A stretch of 36,120 bases of DNA from Clostridiales bacterium (GCA_022775805.1 JALFKB010000076.1:1-36120); one strand, 5' to 3'; counted from the first letter of the stretch, positions 8,179 to 16,712 are shown. Translations and numbers: made by a program. Notes: a model not told the origin generated them from the letters alone.

Positions 8179-8230
8179 GGTATACCTCCTTGTATATTCA
8201 ATCTAAAACTCTAATTTCAAATCCTTAATG

Positions 8231-8728
8231 CTATTTAGCTGCTTCGATTGTTTCAATGATTACGGCCTTTGTTGCCTTCTCATCGATTTCGATTCCCTGT
8301 TCCTTAGCATATTCAATCAGTTCAGCCTTCAGCATCTTTGCCAGGGGCTTGCTTTCTGCCTTTGCCTCATCAGGAGCTTCCTCTGCTGCAGGAGCTGCTG
8401 CCTTAGGGGCTGCCTTTTCACCGGCTACTGAAGTGATTTCAACCAGTGTATACGGCTGTCTGTGTCCCTGCTTCTTTCTGTAGTCCTTCTTAGCCTTGTA
8501 CTTGAAGATGATAACCTTATCACCCTTGCCTGATTCTACTGCTGTACCTTCAACTGTTACTCCCTCCAGGTAAGGTGCCCCGATTTTGATGTCAGCACCC
8601 TCGCCGGCTGCGAGAACCTTGTCAAATACTACAGCTCCGCCGTCTTCAACATTCAGCTTTTCAACTCTAATCTGATCACCGGCCTGAACCTTGTACTGCT
8701 TTCCGCCTGTTTCAATAATTGCGTACAT
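8231..8728 (-). CDS. rplU: 50S ribosomal protein bL21 with C-terminal extension
   Basis: Residues 1-101 are a normal bL21 (MYAIIETGGKQYKVQ... ending YTLVEITS), a 23S rRNA binding protein of the large subunit. The usual protein ends near residue 103. This one continues with an Ala/Pro/Glu-rich linker (about 102-128) and a 37-residue helix-extended-loop-helix segment (129-165, with the repeated pattern KAELIEYAKEQGIEID and KAVIIETIEAAK). The tail resembles HeH/SAP or Rho-N-like nucleic-acid-binding folds. A GAGGAGG site precedes the ATG. It is first in the rplU-rpmA-obgE operon behind a structured leader. Confidence 0.95.
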   Translation of the reverse strand: MYAIIETGGKQYKVQAGDQIRVEKLNVEDGGAVVFDKVLAAGEGADIKIGAPYLEGVTVEGTAVESGKGDKVIIFKYKAKKDYRKKQGHRQPYTLVEITSVAGEKAAPKAAAPAAEEAPDEAKAESKPLAKMLKAELIEYAKEQGIEIDEKATKAVIIETIEAAK

Positions 8729-8817
8729 TTATTTCTTTCCTCCTCTATCCAGTCTCGCCTACCGGGGCAGTCTGCAGTATGCAGACATTTAATCGGCCCT
8801 GTTCGAGCGGCTCATAC
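8729..8817 (-). ncRNA. Structured 5' leader of rplU (L21-leader-like)
   Basis: The roughly 90-base untranslated leader contains a 7-bp hairpin (GTCTGCA / TGCAGAC, 8771-8787) that can be extended by a GGGC/GCCC pairing around it. Further conserved-looking blocks (GAGCCGCTCGAACAGGGCC and GGTAGGCGAGACTGG) precede the ribosome site. L21 operons of Firmicutes are known to carry such a cis-regulatory leader (L21 leader family); assignment to that family here is by position and appearance, not by a covariance search. Confidence 0.55.
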
Positions 8818-8823
8818 TCTGCT

Positions 8824-8852
8824 ATGATACTACAAAAAAAATCCCTTGTAAA
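8824..8852 (-). promoter_or_regulatory. rplU operon promoter overlapping the recA terminator
   Basis: Minus strand: TTTACA (8852-8847), 17-base spacer, TATCAT (8829-8824), one mismatch in each hexamer. The -35 lies in the loop and 3' arm of the recA terminator hairpin and the spacer contains its T tract. Confidence 0.7.
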
Positions 8853-8862
8853 GGGATTTTTT
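8834..8862 (-). terminator. Intrinsic terminator after recA
   Basis: The hairpin AATCCCTT-GT-AAGGGATT is flanked by eight A on the left and six T on the right, so it can work in both directions. On the minus strand it lies about 26 bases after the recA stop codon. Confidence 0.85.
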
Positions 8863-8887
8863 CAGTGTTTCCAATGGTTTTCGGATT

Positions 8888-10006
8888 TTATTCGATAATA
8901 ACTCCATCCTCATCAATAAGCATTCCGTCTGTTACATCGTTTACATCCACATCGCCGTTTTCTCTGGATTTTTCTCTGCCCTCTCTCAATTTATCCAGAA
9001 GCTGTCCTTCGATTTTCTCAAGAATATCAGCATTGTTTTCCAGGAAATCCTTAACGTTTTCTCTGCCCTGACCGATTCTTTCGCCGTTGTAGCTGTACCA
9101 TGAACCGGCCTTGTCGATTATCTTGGCCTCTACGGCACAGTCGAGAACATCTCCGGACTTGGAAATTCCCTTGCCGTACATTATGTCAAATTCAGCCTGT
9201 TTAAACGGAGGAGCAACCTTGTTCTTAACAATCTTGGCTCTCGTTCTGTTTCCCAGAACCTGATCACCTGTTTTGATGCTCTCCACTCTTCTGACATCTA
9301 TTCTCATTGATGCGAAGAACTTCAGTGCACGGCCTCCCGTTGTTGTCTCGGGATTTCCGAACATTACACCGATCTTTTCTCTAAGCTGATTGATGAAAAT
9401 TATAGTTGTGTTTGTCTTGTTTATAACACCTGCCAGCTTTCTCAATGCCTGGGACATGAGTCTTGCCTGAAGGCCCACTGTAGTGTCTCCCATGGCTCCG
9501 TCTATTTCGTGCTTCGGAACCAGAGCAGCTACAGAGTCCACAACTATAACATCCAGGGCACCGCTTCGAACAAGGGTGTCGGCAATTTCAAGAGCCTGTT
9601 CTCCGTAGTCGGGCTGAGAAACCAGCAGTTCGTCAACATCCACTCCCAGATTAGCAGCGTATTCCGGGTCAAGGGCATGCTCGGCATCGATAAATGCAGC
9701 CCTGCCGCCTCTCTTCTGGGCTTCAGCTATAATATGAAGTGTCAGTGTGGTTTTACCTGATGATTCAGGTCCGTATATTTCAACAATTCTTCCACGGGGA
9801 ACACCGCCTATTCCTGTTGCAAGGTCCAGACTCATGGAGCCGGTTGAAATAGCTTCAATATTCAGTCTGGCACCGTCATCACCAAGCTTCATTACGGCTC
9901 CCTTGCCGTATTGTTTCTGAATCTGCGCCATGGCGCTGGCCAGAGCCTTATCTCTTTCTTCGTTGCTGGAAAACTGTGTTCCTCTCATGCTGTCGTTCTT
10001 TGCCAT
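8888..10006 (-). CDS. recA: Recombinase RecA
   Basis: The 372-residue strand-exchange ATPase loads on single-stranded DNA, drives homologous recombination and triggers LexA self-cleavage. Walker A is GPESSGKT at 79-86; the IDAEHALDP segment, the [26 protein letters not shown] loop-L2 region and an acidic C-terminal tail are all present. There is no intein and the length is normal. GGAGG lies 7 bases before the ATG. The gene is last after uppP-ftsK-rimO-pgsA-cinA, but has its own SOS-type promoter region in the 189-base gap upstream and a strong terminator. Confidence 0.98.
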   Translation of the reverse strand: MAKNDSMRGTQFSSNEERDKALASAMAQIQKQYGKGAVMKLGDDGARLNIEAISTGSMSLDLATGIGGVPRGRIVEIYGPESSGKTTLTLHIIAEAQKRGGRAAFIDAEHALDPEYAANLGVDVDELLVSQPDYGEQALEIADTLVRSGALDVIVVDSVAALVPKHEIDGAMGDTTVGLQARLMSQALRKLAGVINKTNTTIIFINQLREKIGVMFGNPETTTGGRALKFFASMRIDVRRVESIKTGDQVLGNRTRAKIVKNKVAPPFKQAEFDIMYGKGISKSGDVLDCAVEAKIIDKAGSWYSYNGERIGQGRENVKDFLENNADILEKIEGQLLDKLREGREKSRENGDVDVNDVTDGMLIDEDGVIIE

Positions 10007-10027
10007 ATGATTACCTCCAATAATCAG

Positions 10028-10041
10028 TGAACATCTGTTCT
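10028..10041. promoter_or_regulatory. LexA (SOS) box 1 at recA
   Basis: The sequence contains the perfect palindrome GAAC-ATCT-GTTC (10029-10040), matching the Gram-positive GAAC-N4-GTTC core of LexA operators. It lies 6 bases downstream of the recA -10, over the predicted start of transcription. Confidence 0.8.
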
Positions 10042-10047
10042 GTTACC

Positions 10048-10076
10048 ATGATACCCCCGAAGCGAACAAATGTCAA
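10048..10076 (-). promoter_or_regulatory. Main recA promoter (P1)
   Basis: Minus strand: perfect -35 TTGACA (10076-10071), 17-base spacer, -10 TATCAT (10053-10048). An imperfect LexA-like site (GAC-ATTT-GTTCG, about 10063-10076) overlaps the -35 and spacer. Confidence 0.85.
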
Positions 10077-10084
10077 CAACTATT

Positions 10085-10098
10085 TGAACATCCGTTCG
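10085..10098. promoter_or_regulatory. LexA (SOS) box 2 upstream of recA -35
   Basis: GAAC-ATCC-GTTCG matches the LexA operator core on both arms. It is 8 bases upstream of the -35, so LexA bound here and at 10028-10041 would bracket the promoter. Confidence 0.75.
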
Positions 10099-10140
10099 CA
10101 TTTCGGCAGCCCGAAATCATATGAGCTGCCATATATTTCC

Positions 10141-10168
10141 ATATTACCATATTTTACCTATTTGTCAA
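10141..10168 (-). promoter_or_regulatory. Possible second recA promoter (P2)
   Basis: Minus strand: perfect -35 TTGACA (10168-10163), 16-base spacer, TAATAT (10146-10141). No LexA-like core overlaps it, so it could supply basal expression. A 7-bp inverted repeat (ATTTCGG / CCGAAAT, 10101-10118) lies between it and P1 but lacks a T tract. Confidence 0.45.
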
Positions 10169-10195
10169 CCTGCAAGTATGTAATGTATCAGCAAG

Positions 10196-11452
10196 TTAAC
10201 ATAATATATTTCTGTATATCATGTCAAACATGGACAGCATTGCATTTGTTCTGTTTCCGTCTCTGTCTTTGATGTTTCTGCTGATCTTGCGGCAAATTAC
10301 CTCGTCGCCCCAGGCCAGACCGATATACACAAGACCAACGGGCTTTTCATCTGTTCCCCCATCAGGTCCCGCAATTCCCGTAACTGAAATGCCGATATCG
10401 CTTCCGCTGACTCTCCTGATGCCCACTGCCATCTCTTTAGCAGTTTCCTCGCTTACTGCCCCGTGCTCTGCCAGGGTTTCGGACTTCACACCAAGCTCCT
10501 GAATTTTGGCCGCATTGCTGTAGGTTACTATACCTCTGTCAAAGACCTGTGATATTCCCGAAATGTCAGTAAGGGCTGCTGCAAACTTGCCCCCTGTGCA
10601 TGATTCAGCACAGGAAACCGTAATTCCTCTCTCAATGAGCAGTCTGCCCACCATCGAAGGATAGTCCTCTCCATGGGTGCTGTAAACATAATCCCCAACA
10701 AGCTCCATTACCCTGTTAATCATTTCTTCGACAGCTTCCTTTGCCTCTTCTCTTGTTTTTCTCTTGGATGCAATTCTGACAGAGCACTCTCCTGTCTTTG
10801 CATATGTTGCTACGGTAGGATCCGTCTGTCCGTCGATTACGGGCAGCAGGCTTGTCTCCAGAGCCGACTCGCCTATTCCGAAGGTTCTGAGTTCTCTGTA
10901 GTAAAGAGCACCCTCAGAAAGTTCCTCAAGCCACGGCATCACCGACTTTTCGAACATTCTCATCATTTCTGACGGCGGTCCGGGCATGCAGGCTATCCAC
11001 TGTTTCTTTTCGGGGCACTGCGGATTGACCCTGTCCAGAGCAAAGCCCGGAGCTGTGCCCGCATCATTGTAGAACACTCTGCATCTTGACGGCATTTCAG
11101 CCTGCTTCCTGTTGTTGTCCGTCATAACGGTTCTGTAGCTCAGAACTCTCTTTTCGATGGACTCCAGAATGTCCTTGTGCATTACAAGGCTGTCTCCCAT
11201 AACACTGCAGGCGGTTTCCTTTGTAAGGTCATCCTGAGTCGGTCCCAGCCCACCTGTTGTGATTACAATATCGCAATCCCTAAACGAAATCTCTATCATT
11301 TCCGCAAGCCGTCCGGGATTGTCTCCAACGGTGAAATGATACATCACATCAATTCCCATTGAATTGAGTTTCTGCGAAAGATATACCGTATTCGTATTTG
11401 TAATCTGTCCGAACAGTATTTCTGTTCCTACGCTTAATAATGCTGCCTTCAC
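10196..11452 (-). CDS. cinA: CinA: competence/damage-inducible protein, NMN deamidase
   Basis: The product has 418 residues with a GTG start. The N-terminal half (1 to about 170) is a MoaB/MogA-like domain (AALLSVGTEILFGQITNTN, TTGGLGPTQDD). The C-terminal half is the PncC-type nicotinamide-mononucleotide amidohydrolase domain (SCAESCTGGKFAAALTDISG, TGIAGPDGG). It deamidates NMN to feed NAD recycling. The GTG is chosen because it overlaps the pgsA stop in a GTGA and gives the conserved family N-terminus; an ATG 24 codons upstream lies inside pgsA. The gene precedes recA, a classic arrangement. A role in transformation is suggested by the name and by comEA in the window, but is not shown. Confidence 0.93.
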   Translation of the reverse strand: MKAALLSVGTEILFGQITNTNTVYLSQKLNSMGIDVMYHFTVGDNPGRLAEMIEISFRDCDIVITTGGLGPTQDDLTKETACSVMGDSLVMHKDILESIEKRVLSYRTVMTDNNRKQAEMPSRCRVFYNDAGTAPGFALDRVNPQCPEKKQWIACMPGPPSEMMRMFEKSVMPWLEELSEGALYYRELRTFGIGESALETSLLPVIDGQTDPTVATYAKTGECSVRIASKRKTREEAKEAVEEMINRVMELVGDYVYSTHGEDYPSMVGRLLIERGITVSCAESCTGGKFAAALTDISGISQVFDRGIVTYSNAAKIQELGVKSETLAEHGAVSEETAKEMAVGIRRVSGSDIGISVTGIAGPDGGTDEKPVGLVYIGLAWGDEVICRKISRNIKDRDGNRTNAMLSMFDMIYRNILC

Positions 11453-11994
11453 TGTGAAAATACCTGCCTGTTTCTCATAATGTATTCGATTCCCGAAATG
11501 ACTGTCATAATAAGGGATGCCCACAGGACTGCCTGTCCCACTGTCATAATGATGCTGTATGCCGGAAGACCATGGGCAAGAATCAGAATAGGCACTGCAA
11601 TCATCTGCAGTACAGTCTTCAGCTTGCCGCTATTTCCTGCAGCCACAACAATTCCTTCACTGGCAGCAACTGTTCTCATTCCCGAAACAGCAAATTCCCT
11701 TGCCAGTATCACAATGAACATCCACCCCGGAACGGTTCCGTCAGTAACCATCAGACAAAACGCCGAGTAAACAAGAATCTTGTCTGCCAGAGGGTCCATT
11801 ATCTTTCCGAAATTTGTAACCAGATTGTGCTTTCTGGCAATCTGTCCGTCAAGCATGTCCGTAAATGAAGCTGCAATAAACAGACCAAGAGCTACGAAAA
11901 ACCACCAGGCTTCAAGTGCTCCAAGCATATAGGCAGCCACAAAGAACGGAACAGCAATAACTCTGATAACTGTCAGTTTGTTTGGTAAATTCAT
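11449..11994 (-). CDS. pgsA: CDP-diacylglycerol--glycerol-3-phosphate 3-phosphatidyltransferase
   Basis: A 181-residue integral membrane enzyme making phosphatidylglycerol-phosphate, the first committed step to phosphatidylglycerol and cardiolipin. The CDP-alcohol phosphotransferase signature is complete: D46-x2-D49-G50-x2-A53-R54-x8-G63-x3-D67-x3-D71. About five to six hydrophobic helices are present and the length is normal. A GGAGAGG site precedes the ATG. The 3' end overlaps cinA by 4 bases; rimO ends 13 bases upstream. ftsK-rimO-pgsA-cinA-recA is a common order in Clostridia. Confidence 0.93.
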   Translation of the reverse strand: MNLPNKLTVIRVIAVPFFVAAYMLGALEAWWFFVALGLFIAASFTDMLDGQIARKHNLVTNFGKIMDPLADKILVYSAFCLMVTDGTVPGWMFIVILAREFAVSGMRTVAASEGIVVAAGNSGKLKTVLQMIAVPILILAHGLPAYSIIMTVGQAVLWASLIMTVISGIEYIMRNRQVFSQ

Positions 11995-12007
11995 CTCTTA
12001 ACCTCTC

Positions 12008-13339
12008 CTATCCGCATACTGTGCCGGTTAAATCATAATCAAAGGCATCCGTAATTCTCACCTTAACCATGTCCCCGGGCTTATAAACTCTATCATCATC
12101 TCCGCTGAATATCACCGTATTGTCAATTTCAGGAGCATCATACACTGTTCTTCCCAAATATGCTCCCTCCTCATCAATTCCGTCAACAATGACTTCAAAA
12201 ACCTCACCGATTTTTTTCATGTTGTTTCTTCGGGATATGTCCACCTGACGCCTCATTATGGAATCAGCTCTTTCAGCCTTTGTATCCTCATCTATCTGAC
12301 ATTCCATGTCTCCTGCAGGAGTCCCCTCTTCCCGTGAGTAGGCAAATACTCCCAGACGTTCAAACTCCGTTTCCTCTGCAAAGGCTGCAAGCTTCTCGAA
12401 GTCTTCCTCTGTTTCTCCCGGAAAGCCTGTAATAAATGTTGTTCTGATGTGTATGTCCGGAATCGCCCTTCGAAGCGCATCTATGGTGTTTCTGATGCTG
12501 CTTTCAGTGGATCTCCTTCTCATTGCCTTGAGTACGGAATCGGAAATGTGCTGAAGAGGTATATCAATGTAATTGCATATTTTTTCCTCCTCTGCCATTG
12601 TCCTTATCAGTTCCTCGGTAATCTTATCCTCGTAGCAGTACATGAGCCTTATCCATCTAATGCCCTCCACTCTGCAAAGACGGCGCAAAAGCATAGGAAG
12701 TCTCAGCTCGCCATATATATCCCTGCCGTACTCCGTTACATCCTGGGCAATAAGAATCAGTTCCTTTGTTCCTGCCTTTGCCAGAACCTCCGCTTCCTCT
12801 ATTATGCTGTCCATGGGTCTGCTTCTGTAACCGCCTCTGATTTGAGGTATTACGCAGTAGGCGCAGCAGTTATTGCAGCCCTCGGCAATCCTCAGTGTTG
12901 CAGCATATGGATTGGATTCAAGCTTTCGTGAGGTGAATTCCACGAACTGCTCCGGAGTTCCGCTGCAGTAGAGTTTCTTTCTTTCAGCCACAATTTCAGG
13001 GAGCTTTTCGTAATCGTTTACCCCCATGAAAACATCCACCTCAGGGATTTCATCCACAAGTTCACTTCCGTATCTCTGACCCAGGCATCCAGCCACAATA
13101 AGCAGGGGTTTTGGAAGACCTGAATCCTCCCTTTCCCGAGCCAGTCTTGTCATGTCAAATATGGTATTGATAGACTCCGTTTTGGCATCGTTAATGAATG
13201 CACAGGTGTTAACCAGAATAACATCGGCTTCCCATGGATCATCAGTTACGGTCTGCCCGCTCCTTTCCCATATTCCCCCGATGCCCTCGGAATCGTTTGA
13301 ATTCTTCAGACATCCCAGTGTCTCTATATACAGTTTCAT
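12008..13339 (-). CDS. rimO: Ribosomal protein uS12 methylthiotransferase
   Basis: The 443-residue radical SAM enzyme adds a methylthio group to an Asp of ribosomal protein S12. The UPF0004 domain carries one Fe-S cluster (Cys10, Cys46, Cys85); the radical SAM core has Cys155, Cys159 and Cys162 (GCNNCCAYCVIP); a TRAM domain forms the last 65 residues. The YRSRPMDSIIEEAEVLAKAG stretch and the length fit RimO rather than the tRNA enzymes MiaB or MtaB. The start codon overlaps the ftsK stop in an ATGA, so translation is probably coupled. Confidence 0.9.
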   Translation of the reverse strand: MKLYIETLGCLKNSNDSEGIGGIWERSGQTVTDDPWEADVILVNTCAFINDAKTESINTIFDMTRLAREREDSGLPKPLLIVAGCLGQRYGSELVDEIPEVDVFMGVNDYEKLPEIVAERKKLYCSGTPEQFVEFTSRKLESNPYAATLRIAEGCNNCCAYCVIPQIRGGYRSRPMDSIIEEAEVLAKAGTKELILIAQDVTEYGRDIYGELRLPMLLRRLCRVEGIRWIRLMYCYEDKITEELIRTMAEEEKICNYIDIPLQHISDSVLKAMRRRSTESSIRNTIDALRRAIPDIHIRTTFITGFPGETEEDFEKLAAFAEETEFERLGVFAYSREEGTPAGDMECQIDEDTKAERADSIMRRQVDISRRNNMKKIGEVFEVIVDGIDEEGAYLGRTVYDAPEIDNTVIFSGDDDRVYKPGDMVKVRITDAFDYDLTGTVCG

Positions 13340-15807
13340 ATTCCGCTTTCCTTCATGTTTTCGAGATCCTCCTCGGAAATGAGAACAGACCTCGGTCTGC
13401 TTCCGTCAGGAGGCCCTACAATCTGTCTGTCCTCCATCATGTCAATTATACGGGCAGCACGGTTATATCCGATTCTGAATCTGCGCTGCAGCATCGAAAC
13501 CGAAGCGTTTCCCGCGCCTACAACAAGTTCGATTGCATCAGGCAGGAGATCGTCCTCCAGATCTCTGTTGCCCTTTTCGGCATCCGGAGTGTTGGCCCGT
13601 TCAATAGTGTCCAGCACATCAGCCTCCGCAGCCTCATCAGCCGTTCCCTGCTGTTTCACATATTCAATAAGGCGCTTAACCTCCTCATCGGAGATGAATG
13701 AGCCCTGAACACGGGTCGGCTTACTGCTGCCTATAGGAGCAAACAGCATGTCTCCTTTGCCCACCAGGCGTTCGGCTCCCACAGTATCGAGAATTGTTCT
13801 AGAGTCTACATTTGATGTTACCGCAAAGGCAATCCTGGAAGGAATGTTCGCCTTGATAAGACCGGTAACCACATTAACCGAAGGTCTCTGGGTGGCAACA
13901 ATAAGATGCATTCCCGCAGCTCTTGCCTTCTGGGCAAGTCTGCATATGGACTCCTCAACCTGGGAGGATGCCACCATCATCAGATCAGCCAGCTCGTCTA
14001 TTATTATCACAATCTGAGGGATAGGACCATCTATTTCCCCGTCCTTGACTCTGTTCTTTTCCTTTCTCTTCAGCTTGTTGTAAGATGCGAAATCTCTAAC
14101 GCCGTTTTCTGCAAATTTCTTGTAACGTTCATCCATCTCCGCAACGGCCCAGTTTAACGCAGCCGCTGCCTTCTGGGCATCGGTTACAACAGGAATCAGA
14201 AGATGAGGTATTCCGTTGTAATCGGAAAGCTCAACTACCTTAGGGTCGATAAGTACCATCTTAACCTCATCGGGACCGGCCTTGTACAGCAGACTGGCTA
14301 TTATTCCGTTTATGCATACCGACTTTCCCGAACCGGTGGAACCCGCTATTAGCAGATGGGGCATTGTGGCCAGATCCGCAACTATCGGATTGCCGCCGAT
14401 ATCCTTGCCCACCGCGAAGGTGAGCTTTGACTTCCCGTTTCTGAAAGCATCTGAAGAGATTATCTCCCGAAGCATTACCGGGTTTGTCTTCTCGTTCTGT
14501 ATTTCTATGCCCACTGCTCTCTTGCCGGGAATGGGAGCTTCAATTCTGATGCTCTTAGCCTCCATGTTCAGGGCAATATCGTCAATAAGATTCTTTATCT
14601 TTGATACCTTCACGCCGCTGCTTGGGTGAACCTCATATCTGGTAACGGTAGGACCCTGAATAACATTTGTGACTGTAGCGTCTATGCCGAAGCTTCCCAG
14701 AGTCTCCTCCAGAAGGCCCGCTCTGTCTCTCAGTTCTCCCTCGCTAGCCATTGATGCCGTCCTTGAAGGCGGATTCAGCAAATCCAATGAAGGAAACTCG
14801 TATTCCCTGTCACTGTCGTTCTTGATGAAGTCCTCTGATTCCAGCATGCTGTCGGCAGCTTCCTGCCTGCTCAACTTCTTCGGAGGCTCAAGAACCGACG
14901 GTTCAGATGCGGCATCAATTCCCTGCTCCGCACCTTTGATTTCAAGCTTCCCGGTTTTAATACCTCCTTCAGGCTTCCTTGGCTTTGCCTGAGGTTCTGC
15001 TGCAGCGTCTGCCTTTGGTTCCGCAATGCTTTCCGACATGTAACCCATGATTTTCCTCTGGCTGTCGCTCATTGCCGGAGCTGAAGCTGCCGCTGTCTCG
15101 CGGACCTCTCCTGCCTGAGCCTGCTGTCGCTTTCTCTCCTTCGCTCTTTCCTCTCTTTCAAGAGCCCGTCTCTGTTTTCTCAGCTTAAAGCTCTCGAAGA
15201 ACCTGGATACAGGTGTGTTTACCAGCAAAAGCAGGAATACGAATATTACAACGAAAGAGAATATGTACAGTCCCGGTATTCCCAGAAGATTTACTATAAT
15301 GCTTCCAAGTCCCATTCCGAAGACACCGCCTCCGGAAAGTGTCGTGCCGTTGGCGAAGCTTTCTCCGAAGCCGCCCCAGCTGCCGCCATTGGCAATAGGT
15401 TCCATAAACCTTCCCGCATTCACCAGATCAATTGCCAGATAGATTATCACGAGATAAACAGCTGACTTGATGCCAATATGGATTGTCTTCTTCAAAAACA
15501 GAAGAAGTCCGTAGATTATGAAATAATAAGGCATCAAAAATGCTACGAAGCCGAAGAGTCCCTTAAGAACCCTGGAGATTCCCTCTCCTGCAATTCCTGC
15601 AGCGTGTGTCTGCAGTGCTATAATGAGAAAAACTCCCAGAGCCATGAGAACTATTCCCAGTATCTCATCCTTAAGCTGGGCCTTAGCTTCGATTCGCATT
15701 TCCTGTTTTCTCACGTTACGCTGTCCTTCTCTGGAAATGCCGCTTCTGCCTCCTGTTTTTTTCTTGCTTCCCGGGGGTCTTCCCGGGCCTCTCTTCTTCT
15801 CAGCCAT
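13336..15807 (-). CDS. ftsK: DNA translocase FtsK/SpoIIIE
   Basis: An 823-residue septum-located motor that pumps chromosomal DNA during division (and into the forespore in sporulating relatives). Four membrane helices lie between about 50 and 200. They are followed by a charged, low-complexity linker (about 205-370), the alpha/beta motor with Walker A GSTGSGKS at about 489-496 and Walker B VIIIDELADLM, and a C-terminal gamma winged helix (SVSMLQRRFRIGYNRAARII) that reads orientation sequences. The ATG at 15807 has an AGGAAAGG site; an ATG 21 codons earlier lies inside uppP. The N-terminus (KKRGPGRPPGSKKK) resembles an AT-hook. Confidence 0.95.
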   Translation of the reverse strand: MAEKKRGPGRPPGSKKKTGGRSGISREGQRNVRKQEMRIEAKAQLKDEILGIVLMALGVFLIIALQTHAAGIAGEGISRVLKGLFGFVAFLMPYYFIIYGLLLFLKKTIHIGIKSAVYLVIIYLAIDLVNAGRFMEPIANGGSWGGFGESFANGTTLSGGGVFGMGLGSIIVNLLGIPGLYIFSFVVIFVFLLLLVNTPVSRFFESFKLRKQRRALEREERAKERKRQQAQAGEVRETAAASAPAMSDSQRKIMGYMSESIAEPKADAAAEPQAKPRKPEGGIKTGKLEIKGAEQGIDAASEPSVLEPPKKLSRQEAADSMLESEDFIKNDSDREYEFPSLDLLNPPSRTASMASEGELRDRAGLLEETLGSFGIDATVTNVIQGPTVTRYEVHPSSGVKVSKIKNLIDDIALNMEAKSIRIEAPIPGKRAVGIEIQNEKTNPVMLREIISSDAFRNGKSKLTFAVGKDIGGNPIVADLATMPHLLIAGSTGSGKSVCINGIIASLLYKAGPDEVKMVLIDPKVVELSDYNGIPHLLIPVVTDAQKAAAALNWAVAEMDERYKKFAENGVRDFASYNKLKRKEKNRVKDGEIDGPIPQIVIIIDELADLMMVASSQVEESICRLAQKARAAGMHLIVATQRPSVNVVTGLIKANIPSRIAFAVTSNVDSRTILDTVGAERLVGKGDMLFAPIGSSKPTRVQGSFISDEEVKRLIEYVKQQGTADEAAEADVLDTIERANTPDAEKGNRDLEDDLLPDAIELVVGAGNASVSMLQRRFRIGYNRAARIIDMMEDRQIVGPPDGSRPRSVLISEEDLENMKESGI

Positions 15808-15821
15808 TATCCTTTCCTCTA

Positions 15822-16658
15822 TCAGCCGGAAATCAGCGCATATCCCAGTACAACAGCGGCCACAAGCCATACATACGCGGTAAATCCGATGAGTTTCTTT
15901 CCTGAAACAATTTTTATCATTACTTTAATTGCTGCGATTCCGGAAATGACTGCAACAATAACACCTGCTATTACAGGTCCTATCAGCGCCATGTCAAGAC
16001 CCTCTGCGAAGGCGTCGGGAGCCTCCAGAATAACAGACCCGAGAATTGACGGAATGGAAATAAGAAATGCGAATTTTACCGCAAAAGCTCTCTCCAGACC
16101 TGCCACAAGGCCTCCAAAGAGTGTTGAGCCCGAACGGGAAACCCCGGGGGCAATAGCAATTCCTTGCATGCATCCGATAAATACAGCATGCCTGAACTTC
16201 ATGGACATGATATCCTTATTGTCTTTGTTGAGTTTTTCTGCAACGAAGAGTATTATTCCGGTAATTATTAGACCAACTGAAATGGAAACAACGGATGAAT
16301 ACAGGCTGCCGAAGAAATCCTCGAACAGCAATCCGATTACAGCTGTCGGAATGGATGCAACGATAATCATGAATCCCAGCCTTCTTGTCGGGCTGGAATT
16401 GATTCTAAGTCCCTTTCCCGTGAATATGTCCTTAATGGTCCTGCCAAGTTCAACAATAAGCTCGGCAATGTCCTTTCTGTAGATAATGAATACTGACACC
16501 AGCGTTCCCACATGCATCAGAACAGTAAACATCAGTACGCTTTCGGCCTCAACACCGAAAAAATACTGCAGCAGGGCAAGGTGCCCGGAGCTGCTGATAG
16601 GAAGAAACTCTGCCAGTCCCTGAACAAGTCCCAAAATGATTGCCTGTAAATAAGTCAT
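15822..16658 (-). CDS. uppP: Undecaprenyl-diphosphate phosphatase
   Basis: A polytopic membrane protein of 278 residues that recycles the lipid carrier undecaprenyl diphosphate for peptidoglycan and other wall polymers, and gives bacitracin tolerance when abundant. The two BacA-family motifs are present: GLAEFLPISSSGH near the N-terminus and PGVSRSGST in the middle, with about seven or eight hydrophobic helices. Two adjacent ATG codons follow an AAGGAG site; the second (16658) has the better spacing. The ftsK start is 14 bases downstream, so it probably heads the uppP-ftsK-rimO-pgsA-cinA unit. Confidence 0.95.
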   Translation of the reverse strand: MTYLQAIILGLVQGLAEFLPISSSGHLALLQYFFGVEAESVLMFTVLMHVGTLVSVFIIYRKDIAELIVELGRTIKDIFTGKGLRINSSPTRRLGFMIIVASIPTAVIGLLFEDFFGSLYSSVVSISVGLIITGIILFVAEKLNKDNKDIMSMKFRHAVFIGCMQGIAIAPGVSRSGSTLFGGLVAGLERAFAVKFAFLISIPSILGSVILEAPDAFAEGLDMALIGPVIAGVIVAVISGIAAIKVMIKIVSGKKLIGFTAYVWLVAAVVLGYALISG

Positions 16659-16712
16659 CATATTCTCCTTTTATTGTTTTTATGCTATCCTGCACGTTTT
16701 ATCTCAGTGTAT

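Noticed and set aside
10101-10118. Terminator between cinA and recA
   Set aside because: The ATTTCGG/CCGAAAT hairpin has no T tract on the minus strand; it may be an operator or a random structure.
15478-16482. Open frame of 334 codons on the plus strand
   Set aside because: It is antisense across the ftsK 5' end and uppP, both of which are clear genes with ribosome sites.
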